A stretch of 64,000 bases of DNA from Auanema rhodensis (lineage: Eukaryota > Nematoda > Chromadorea > Rhabditida > Rhabditidae): positions 25,125,638 through 25,189,637 of the forward strand of contig OZ059900.1 in NCBI GenBank assembly GCA_964057225.1, in the 5' to 3' direction. A model generated the notes under the pieces. The model was not told the DNA's origin and did not search any database. It saw nothing but the letters and a program-made list of their open reading frames with translations. Shown piece after piece: positions 1 through 8,892 of the stretch. The position numbers and the translations under genes are program-made. Numbering within the stretch: position 1 is the stretch's first letter; the number at the start of each line of letters is the position of its first letter.

Positions 1-342
1 CAGCGAAATTTCCAAAAACTGGTTTTCCAGCATAATAAAATATTTCTCAAGGGAAAAACTGTGTTTTTATATTTTTCTAGTGTTCAGCATGTAAAATGCT
101 TCATTTTAGTATGTAACACGCTGAAATTCCTTGCATTTGACGACTCATATGAACAAAAATCGATTTAATCAATATTAACCATAAGGGGCGTGCCCTCAGA
201 ATATGCTAATTTCCTTAATTTTCTAACCCCTGTTTTTTTGTCGTGAAAGTGGAACTAGACGTTGTACGAACAATTTTGAGCTAGGTTTCATTGACATTGC
301 ATGAGTTTGAACACATGAAATCGTAAGTCAAAACCTTGTTTA
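1..342 (+). repeat. Representative monomer, class W'
   Basis: It shares A50, A57 and A69 with W but keeps the intact hairpin arms and adds C130 (TTCCTTG for TTCGTTG) and A178. It is found only in domain A, at 1, 2053, 4447, 6499 and, with G178 and a private change, 7867. It could be ancestral to W or a conversion product of it; the sequence alone does not decide. Confidence 0.9.
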
Positions 343-684
343 CAGCGAAATTTCCAAAAACTGGTTTTCCAGCATAATACAATATTTCTCATGGGAAATA
401 CTGTGTTTTTATATTTTTCTAGTGTTCAGCATGTAAAATGCTTCATTTTAGTATGTAACACGCTGAAATTCGTTGCATTTGACGACTCATATGAACAAAA
501 ATCGATTTTATCAATATTAGCCATAAGGGGCGTGCCCTCAGAATATGCTAATTTCCTTAATTTTCTAACCCCTGTTTTTTTGTCGTGAAAGTGGAACTAG
601 ACGTTGTACAAACAATTTTGAGCTAGGTTTCATTGACATCGCATGAGTTTGAACACATGAAATCGTAAGTCAAAACCTTGTTTA
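343..684 (+). repeat. Representative monomer, class P
   Basis: It combines C38 (as in Y) with A69 (as in W) and T167 (as in X). It also carries A268. Variants without T167 are called P2 and P3. It is confined to domain A. Confidence 0.87.
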
Positions 685-1710
685 CAGCGAAATTTCCAAA
701 AACTGGTTTTCCAGCATAATACAATATTTCTCATGGGAAATACTGTGTTTTTATATTTTTCTAGTGTTCAGCATGTAAAATGCTTCATTTTAGTATGTAA
801 AACGCTGAAGTTCGTTGCATTTGACGACTCATATGAACAAAAATCGATTTAATCAATATTAGCCATAAGGGGCGTGCCCTCAGAATATGCTAATTTCCTT
901 AATTTTCTAACCCCTGTTTTTTTGTCGTGAAAGTGGAACTAGACGTTGTACAAACAATTTTGAGCTAGGTTTCATTGACATCGCATGAGTTTGAACACAT
1001 GAAATCGTAAGTCAAAACCTTGTTTACAGCGAAATTTCCAAAAACTGGTTTTCCAGCATAATACAATATTTCTCATGGGAAATACTGTGTTTTTATATTT
1101 TTCTAGTGTTCAGCATGTAAAATGCTTCATTTTAGTATGTAACACGCTGAAATTCGTTGCATTTGACGACTCATATGAACAAAAATCGATTTAATCAATA
1201 TTAGCCATAAGGGGCGTGCCCTCAGAATATGCTAATTTCCTTAATTTTCTAACCCCTGTTTTTTTGTCGTGAAAGTGGAACTAGACGTTGTACGAACAAT
1301 TTTGAGCTAGGTTTCATTGACATTGCATGAGTTTGAACACATGAAATCGTAAGTCAAAACCTTGTTTACAGCGAAATTTCCAAAAACTGGTTTTCCAGCA
1401 TAATAAAATATTTCTCATGGGAAATACAGTGTTTTTGTATTTTTTTAGTGTTCAGCATGTAAAATGCGTCATTTTAGTATGTAAAACGCTGAAATTCGTT
1501 GCATTTGACGACTCATATGAACAAAAATCGATTTTATCAATATTAGCCATAAGGGGCGTGCCCTCAGAATATGCTAATTTCCTTAATTTTCTAACCCCTG
1601 TTTTTTTGTCGTGAAAGTGGAACTAGACGTTGTACAAACAATTTTGAGCTAGGTTTCATTGACATTGCATGAGTTTGAACACATGCAATCGTAAGTCAAA
1701 ACCTTGTTTA

Positions 1711-2052
1711 CAGCGAAATTTCCAAAAACTGGTTTTCCAGCATAATAAAATATTTCTCATGGGAAAAACTGTGTTTTTGTACTTTTTTAATGTTCAGCAT
1801 GTAGAATGCTTCATTTTGATATGTAAAACGCTGAAATTCGTTGCATTTGACGACTCATATGAACAAAAATCGATTTTATCAATATTAGCCATAAGGGGCG
1901 TGCCCTCAGAATATGCTAATTTCCTTAATTTTCTAACCCCTGTTTTTTTGTCGTGAAAGTGGAACTAGACGTTGTACGAACAATTTTGAGCTAGGTTTCA
2001 TTGACATTGCATGAGTTTGAACACATGAAATCGTAAGTCAAAACCTTGTTTA
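1711..2052 (+). repeat. Representative monomer, class Xq
   Basis: It has A57, A80, G94, A117 and T167, a TTTTGATATG stretch in place of TTTTAGTATG, and in this copy a C in the T-rich block (GTACTTTT). It is found only in domain A, at 1711, 5473 and 5815. Because of ATGCAATCG just upstream, the frame here is open from 1669, giving 95 codons that run across a monomer junction. Confidence 0.88.
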
Positions 2053-4446
2053 CAGCGAAATTTCCAAAAACTGGTTTTCCAGCATAATAAAATATTTCTC
2101 AAGGGAAAAACTGTGTTTTTATATTTTTCTAGTGTTCAGCATGTAAAATGCTTCATTTTAGTATGTAACACGCTGAAATTCCTTGCATTTGACGACTCAT
2201 ATGAACAAAAATCGATTTAATCAATATTAACCATAAGGGGCGTGCCCTCAGAATATGCTAATTTCCTTAATTTTCTAACCCCTGTTTTTTTGTCGTGAAA
2301 GTGGAACTAGACGTTGTACGAACAATTTTGAGCTAGGTTTCATTGACATTGCATGAGTTTGAACACATGAAATCGTAAGTCAAAACCTTGTTTACAGCGA
2401 AATTTCCAAAAACTGGTTTTCCAGCATAATACAATATTTCTCATGGGAAATACTGTGTTTTTATATTTTTCTAGTGTTCAGCATGTAAAATGTTTCATTT
2501 TAGTATGTAACACGCTGAAATTCGTTGCATTTGACGACTCATATGAACAAAAATCGATTTTATCAATATTAGCCATAAGGGGCGTGCCCTCAGAATATGC
2601 TAATTTCCTTAATTTTCTAACCCCTGTTTTTTTGTCGTGAAAGTGGAACTAGACGTTGTACGAACAGTTTTGAGCTAGGTTTCATTGACATTGCATGAGT
2701 TTGAACACATGAAATCGTAAGTCAAAACCTTGTTTACAGCGAAATTTCCAAAAACTGGTTTTCCAGCATAATAAAATATTTCTCATGGGAAATACTGTGT
2801 TTTTGTAATTTTCTAGTGTTCAGCATGTAAAATGCTTCATTTTAGTTTGTAACACGCTGAAATTCGTTGCATTTGACGACTCATATGAACAAAAATCGAT
2901 TTAATCAATATTAGCCATAAGGGGCGTGCCCTCAGAATATGCTAATTTCCTTAATTTTCTAACCCCTGTTTTTTTGTCGTGAAAGTGGAACTAGACGTTG
3001 TACGAACAATTTTGAGCTAGGTTTCATTGACATTGCATGAGTTTGAACACATGAAATCGTAAGTCAAAACCTTGTTTACAGCGAAATTTCCAAAAACTGG
3101 TTTTCCAGCATAATACAATATTTCTCATGGGAAATACTGTGTTTTTATATTTTTCTAGTGTTCAGCATGTAAAATGCTTCATTTTAGTATGTAAAACGCT
3201 GAAATTCGTTGCATTTGACGACTCATATGAACAAAAATCGATTTTATCAATATTAGCCATAAGGGGCGTGCCCTCAGAATATGCTAATTTCCTTAATTTT
3301 CTAACCCCTGTTTTTTTGTCGTGAAAGTGGAACTAGACGTTGTACAAACAATTTTGAGCTAGGTTTCATTGACATCGCATGAGTTTGAACACATGAAATC
3401 GTAAGTCAAAACCTTGTTTACAGCGAAATTTCCAAAAACTGGTTTTCCAGCATAATACAATATTTCTCATGGGAAATACTGTGTTTTTATATTTTTCTAG
3501 TGTTCAGCATGTAAAATGCTTCATTTTAGTATGTAACACGCTGAAATTCGTTGCATTTGACGACTCATATGAACAAAAATCGATTTAATCAATATTAGCC
3601 ATAAGGGGCGTGCCCTCAGAATATGCTAATTTCCTTAATTTTCTAACCCCTGTTTTTTTGTCGTGAAAGTGGAACTAGACGTTGTACGAACAATTTTGAG
3701 CTAGGTTTCATTGACATTGCATGAGTTTGAACACATGAAATCGTAAGTCAAAACTTTGTTTACAGCGAAATTTCCAAAAACTGGTTTTCCAGCATAATAA
3801 AATATTTCTCATGGGAAATACAGTGTTTTTGTATTTTTTTAGTGTTCAGCATGTAAAATGCGTCATTTTAGTATGTAAAACGCTGAAATTCGTTGCATTT
3901 GACGACTCATATGAACAAAAATCGATTTTATCAATATTAGCCATAAGGGGCGTGCCCTCAGAATATGCTAATTTCCTTAATTTTCTAACCCCTGTTTTTT
4001 TGTCGTGAAAGTGGAACTAGACGTTGTACGAACAATTTTGAGCTAGGTTTCATTGACATTGCATGAGTTTGAACACATGAAATCGTAAGTCAAAACCTTG
4101 TTTACAGCGAAATTTCCAAAAACTGGTTTTCCAGCATAATAAAATATTTCTCATGGGAAATACAGTGTTTTTGTATTTTTTTAGTGTTCAGCATGTAAAA
4201 TGCGTCATTTTAGTATGTAAAACGCTGAAATTCGTTGCATTTGACGACTCATATGAACAAAAATCGATTTTATCAATATTAGCCATAAGGGGCGTGCCCT
4301 CAGAATATGCTAATTTCCTTAATTTTCTAACCCCTGTTTTTTTGTCGTGAAAGTGGAACTAGACGTTGTACGAACAATTTTGAGCTAGGTTTCATTGACA
4401 TTGCATGAGTTTGAAAAAATGAAATCGTAAGTCAAAACCTTGTTTA
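2053..4446 (+). repeat. Domain A HOR unit 2 (7 monomers)
   Basis: Order W' P Z P P3 X X. The first P carries a private A-to-G change giving AACAGTTTTG near 2665, shared with the P of unit 4 near 7111. The last X has TTGAAAAAATG in place of TTGAACACATG near 4413, shared with the last X of unit 3 near 6465. These shared rare changes show that the units descend from one another. Confidence 0.88.
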
Positions 4447-6498
4447 CAGCGAAATTTCCAAAAACTGGTTTTCCAGCATAATAAAATATTTCTCAAGGGA
4501 AAAACTGTGTTTTTATATTTTTCTAGTGTTCAGCATGTAAAATGCTTCATTTTAGTATGTAACACGCTGAAATTCCTTGCATTTGACGACTCATATGAAC
4601 AAAAATCGATTTAATCAATATTAACCATAAGGGGCGTGCCCTCAGAATATGCTAATTTCCTTAATTTTCTAACCCCTGTTTTTTTGTCGTGAAAGTGGAA
4701 CTAGACGTTGTACAAACAATTTTGAGCTAGGTTTCATTGACATCGCATGAGTTTGAACACATGAAATCGTAAGTCAAAACCTTGTTTACAGCGAAATTTC
4801 CAAAAACTGGTTTTCCAGCATAATACAATATTTCTCATGGGAAATACTGTGTTTTTATATTTTTCTAGTGTTCAGCATGTAAAATGCTTCATTTTAGTAT
4901 GTAACACGCTGAAATTCGTTGCATTTGACGACTCATATGAACAAAAATCGATTTAATCAATATTAGCCATAAGGGGCGTGCCCTCAGAATATGCTAATTT
5001 CCTTAATTTTCTAACCCCTGTTTTTTTGTCGTGAAAGTGGAACTAGACGTTGTACGAACAATTTTGAGCTAGGTTTCATTGACATTGCATGAGTTTGAAC
5101 ACATGAAATCGTAAGTCAAAACCTTGTTTACAGCGAAATTTCCAAAAACTGGTTTTCCAGCATAATAAAATATTTCTCATGGGAAATACAGTGTTTTTGT
5201 ATTTTTTTAGTGTTCAGCATGTAAAATGCGTCATTTTAGTATGTAAAACGCTGAAATTCGTTGCATTTGACGACTCATATGAACAAAAATCGATTTTATC
5301 AATATTAGCCATAAGGGGCGTGCCCTCAGAATATGCTAATTTCCTTAATTTTCTAACCCCTGTTTTTTTGTCGTGAAAGTGGAACTAGACGTTGTACAAA
5401 CAATTTTGAGCTAGGTTTCATTGACATTGCATGAGTTTGAACACATGCAATCGTAAGTCAAAACCTTGTTTACAGCGAAATTTCCAAAAACTGGTTTTCC
5501 AGCATAATAAAATATTTCTCATGGGAAAAACTGTGTTTTTGTATTTTTTTAATGTTCAGCATGTAGAATGCTTCATTTTGATATGTAAAACGCTGAAATT
5601 CGTTGCATTTGACGACTCATATGAAGAAAAATCGATTTTATCAATATTAGCCATAAGGGGCGTGCCCTCAGAATATGCTAATTTCCTTAATTTTCTAACC
5701 CCTGTTTTTTTGTCGTGAAAGTGGAACTAGACGTTGTACGAACAATTTTGAGCTAGGTTTCATTGACATTGCATGAGTTTGAACACATGAAATCGTAAGT
5801 CAAAACCTTGTTTACAGCGAAATTTCCAAAAACTGGTTTTCCAGCATAATAAAATATTTCTCATGGGAAAAACTGTGTTTTTGTATTTTTTTAATGTTCA
5901 GCATGTAGAATGCTTCATTTTGATATGTAAAACGCTGAAATTCGTTGCATTTGACGACTCATATGAACAAAAATCGATTTTATCAATATTAGCCATAAGG
6001 GGCGTGCCCTCAGAATATGCTAATTTCCTTAATTTTCTAACCCCTGTTTTTTTGTCGTGAAAGTGGAACTAGACGTTGTACGAACAATTTTGAGCTAGGT
6101 TTCATTGACATTGCATGAGTTTGAACACATGAAATCGTAAGTCAAAACCTTGTTTACAGCGAAATTTCCAAAAACTGGTTTTCCAGCATAATAAAATATT
6201 TCTCATGGGAAATACAGTGTTTTTGTATTTTTTTAGTGTTCAGCATGTAAAATGCGTCATTTTAGTATGTAAAACGCTGAAATTCGTTGCATTTGACGAC
6301 TCATATGAACAAAAATCGATTTTATCAATATTAGCCATAAGGGGCGTGCCCTCAGAATATGCTAATTTCCTTAATTTTCTAACCCCTGTTTTTTTGTCGT
6401 GAAAGTGGAACTAGACGTTGTACGAACAATTTTGAGCTAGGTTTCATTGACATTGCATGAGTTTGAAAAAATGAAATCGTAAGTCAAAACCTTGTTTA
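4447..6498 (+). repeat. Domain A HOR unit 3 (6 monomers)
   Basis: Order W' P3 X Xq Xq X. It holds two adjacent Xq monomers, where unit 1 has one. X and the first Xq repeat the unit 1 pair with an offset of 3762 bp, including the ATGCAATCG marker. Confidence 0.87.
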
Positions 6499-7866
6499 CA
6501 GCGAAATTTCCAAAAACTGGTTTTCCAGCATAATAAAATATTTCTCAAGGGAAAAACTGTGTTTTTATATTTTTCTAGTGTTCAGCATGTAAAATGCTTC
6601 ATTTTAGTATGTAACACGCTGAAATTCCTTGCATTTGACGACTCATATGAACAAAAATCGATTTAATCAATATTAACCATAAGGGGCGTGCCCTCAGAAT
6701 ATGCTAATTTCCTTAATTTTCTAACCCCTGTTTTTTTGTCGTGAAAGTGGAACTAGACGTTGTACGAACAATTTTGAGCTAGGTTTCATTGACATTGCAT
6801 GAGTTTGAACACATGAAATCGTAAGTCAAAACCTTGTTTACAGCGAAATTTCCAAAAACTGGTTTTCCAGCATAATACAATATTTCTCATGGGAAATACT
6901 GTGTTTTTATATTTTTCTAGTGTTCAGCATGTAAAATGCTTCATTTTAGTATGTAACACGCTGAAATTCGTTGCATTTGACGACTCATATGAACAAAAAT
7001 CGATTTTATCAATATTAGCCATAAGGGGCGTGCCCTCAGAATATGCTAATTTCCTTAATTTTCTAACCCCTGTTTTTTTGTCGTGAAAGTGGAACTAGAC
7101 GTTGTACGAACAGTTTTGAGCTAGGTTTCATTGACATTGCATGAGTTTGAACACATGAAATCGTAAGTCAAAACCTTGTTTACAGCGAAATTTCCAAAAA
7201 ATGGTTTTCCAGCATAATAAAATATTTCTCATGGGAAATACTGTGTTTTTGTATTTTTCTAGTGTTCAGCACGTAAAATGCTTCATTTTAGTTAGTAACA
7301 CGCTGAAATTCGTTGCATTTGACGACTCATATGAACAAAAATCGATTTAATCAATATTAGCCATAAGGGGCGTGCCCTCAGAATATGCTAATTTCCTTAA
7401 TTTTCTAACCCCTGTTTTTTTGTCGTGAAAGTGGAACTAGACGTTGTACGAACAATTTTGAGCTAGGTTTCATTGACATTGCATGAGTTTGAACACATGA
7501 AATCGTAAGTCAAAACCTTGTTTACAGCGAAATTTCCAAAAACTGGTTTTCCAGCATAATAAAATATTTCTCATGGGAAATACAGTGTTTTTGTATTTTT
7601 TTAGTGTTCAGCATGTAAAATGCGTCATTTTAGTATGTAAAACGCTGAAATTCGTTGCATTTGACGACTCATATGAACAAAAATCGATTTTATCAATATT
7701 AGCCATAAGGGGCGTGCCCTCAGAATATGCTAATTTCCTTAATATTCTAACCCCTGTTTTTTTGTCGTGAAAGTGGAACTAGACGTTGTACGAACAATTT
7801 TGAGCTAGGTTTCATTGACATTGCATGAGTTTGAACACATGAAATCGTAAGTCAAAACCTTGTTTA
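6499..7866 (+). repeat. Domain A HOR unit 4 (4 monomers)
   Basis: Order W' P Z X. The first three monomers match the start of unit 2, including the rare AACAGTTTTG and an altered p111-114 region in the Z copy. The X copy has a private T-to-A change at 7744. Confidence 0.86.
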
Positions 7867-8568
7867 CAGCGAAATTTCCAAAAACTGGTTTTCCAGCATA
7901 ATAAAATATTTCTCAAGGGAAAAACTGTGTTTTTATATTTTTCTAGTGTTCAGCATGTAAAATGCTTCATTTTAGTATGTAACACGGTGAAATTCCTTGC
8001 ATTTGACGACTCATATGAACAAAAATCGATTTAATCAATATTAGCCATAAGGGGCGTGCCCTCAGAATATGCTAATTTCCTTAATTTTCTAACCCCTGTT
8101 TTTTTGTCGTGAAAGTGGAACTAGACGTTGTACGAACAATTTTGAGCTAGGTTTCATTGACATTGCATGAGTTTGAACACATGAAATCGTAAGTCAAAAC
8201 CTTGTTTACAGCGAAATTTCCAAAAACTGGTTTTCCAGCATAATACAATATTTCTCATGGGAAATACTGTGTTTTTGTATTTTTCTAGTGTTCAGAATGT
8301 AGAATGCTTCATTTTAGTACGTAACACGCTGAAATTCGTTGCATTTGACGACTCATATGAACAAAAATCGATTTAATCAATATTAGCCATAAGGGGCGTG
8401 CCCTCAGAATATGCTAATTTCCTTAATTTTCTAACCCCTGTTTTTTTGTCGTGAAAGTGGAACTAGACGTTGTACGAACAATTTTGAGCTAGGTTTCATT
8501 GACATTGCATGAGTTTGAACACATGAAATCGTAAGTCAAAACCTTGTTTACAGCGAAATTTCCAAAAA

Positions 8569-8580
8569 CTGGTTTTCCAG
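8569..8580. other. Short hairpin CTGG-TTTT-CCAG in the marker-poor half
   Basis: A perfect 4-bp stem with a TTTT loop at p19-30. A competing stem, AAAAC-TG-GTTTT (p15-26), overlaps it. It lies in the part of the monomer with no class markers and is present in nearly every copy; it is lost in the truncated monomer at 15391. Confidence 0.65.
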
Positions 8581-8632
8581 CATAATAAAATATTTCTCAT
8601 GGGAAATACTGTGTTTTTGTATTTTTCTAGTG

Positions 8633-8675
8633 TTCAGCATGTAAAATGCTTCATTTTAGTATGTAACACGCTGAA
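8633..8675. other. Nested inverted repeat (possible cruciform), shown in the reference monomer
   Basis: Outer arms TTCAGC (p83-88) and GCTGAA (p120-125) enclose an inner hairpin TAAAATG-CTT-CATTTTA (p92-108). An alternative outer pairing, GTGTT (p80-84) with AACAC (p115-119), overlaps it. The structure is present in every intact Z monomer. X changes only the loop; Y breaks the outer arm and weakens the inner stem; W breaks the inner stem. Function is inferred only. Confidence 0.7.
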
Positions 8676-8692
8676 ATTCGTTGCATTTGACG
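8676..8692 (+). other. CENP-B-box-like partial match
   Basis: p126-142 matches the known mammalian 17-bp CENP-B box over TTCGTTG (positions 2-8) and A10, but keeps only one of the four CGGG bases (positions 13-16). W' (C130), V and T (T129) further break the matching half. This is too incomplete to call a binding site. Confidence 0.25.
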
Positions 8693-8706
8693 ACTCATAT
8701 GAACAA

Positions 8707-8716
8707 AAATCGATTT
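8707..8716. other. Perfect palindrome AAATCGATTT
   Basis: A 10-bp palindrome centred on ATCGAT (p157-166). X extends it to 12 bp through T167. T and X2b break it through T161. Confidence 0.75.
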
Positions 8717-8734
8717 AATCAATATTAGCCATAA

Positions 8735-8746
8735 GGGGCGTGCCCT
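8735..8746. other. G+C island with GGGC-GT-GCCC dyad
   Basis: p185-196 is the only G+C-rich patch of the AT-rich monomer and contains a 4-bp dyad around GT. It is constant in all classes except X2 of domain C, where T189 disrupts it. Confidence 0.65.
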
Positions 8747-8892
8747 CAGAATATGCTAATTTCCTTAATTTTCTAACCCCTGTTTTTTTGTCGTGAAAGT
8801 GGAACTAGACGTTGTACGAACAATTTTGAGCTAGGTTTCATTGACATTGCATGAGTTTGAACACATGAAATCGTAAGTCAAAACCTTGTTTA

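Larger units (their letters stand above)
1..2052 (+). repeat. Domain A HOR unit 1 (6 monomers)
   Basis: Order W' P P2 P3 X Xq. The monomers from 343, 685 and 1369 carry A268 instead of G268, and the Xq monomer is preceded by an unusual ATGCAATCG at about 1684. The same ATGCAATCG recurs 3762 bp (11 monomers) downstream, before the Xq of unit 3. Confidence 0.88.
1..8208 (+). repeat. Domain A: variable HOR units led by a W' monomer
   Basis: These 24 monomers read W' P P2 P3 X Xq | W' P Z P P3 X X | W' P3 X Xq Xq X | W' P Z X | W'. The domain is set apart by W' (A50, C130, usually A178), by the A69 base shared by W' and P, by Xq, and by A268 in several copies. Units are 6, 7, 6, 4 and 1 monomers long. 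The first Y monomer, at 8209, marks the switch to the trimer domain. The left edge of the window cuts the array, so the full size of the domain is unknown. Confidence 0.9.
8551..8892 (+). repeat. Reference monomer, class Z (consensus)
   Basis: This copy matches the overall consensus and is used for position numbering (p1 = 8551). In order it contains a GAAATTTC palindrome, a CTGG/CCAG hairpin, a T-rich block, a nested inverted repeat (p83-125), a TTCGTTG motif, CATATG, an ATCGAT-centred palindrome, a G+C island (p185-196), a T7 run (p232-238), and a marker-poor 3' part. Z is the commonest class across domains B and C. Confidence 0.95.

Noticed and set aside
391-588. 65-codon open frames, one per X- or P-type monomer, as genes
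   Set aside because: They lie wholly inside the satellite unit, are opened by a single T167 change, are closed or lack a start in two-thirds of monomers, vary mainly at amino-acid-changing sites, and show no domain.
1669-1956. 95-codon open frames at 1669 and 5431 as a distinct longer gene
   Set aside because: They are the 65-codon frame extended upstream across a monomer junction by a chance marker (ATGCAATCG in place of ATGAAATCG). Both copies belong to one duplicated segment.
8581-8597. TATA-like promoter in ATAATAAAATATTT (p32-45)
   Set aside because: AT-rich context makes such matches common, and no initiator, downstream gene or strand-specific signal supports it.
8782-8788. T7 run (p232-238) after AACCCC as a transcription terminator
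   Set aside because: No stem precedes it, there is no gene to terminate, and T runs are expected in AT-rich satellite DNA.
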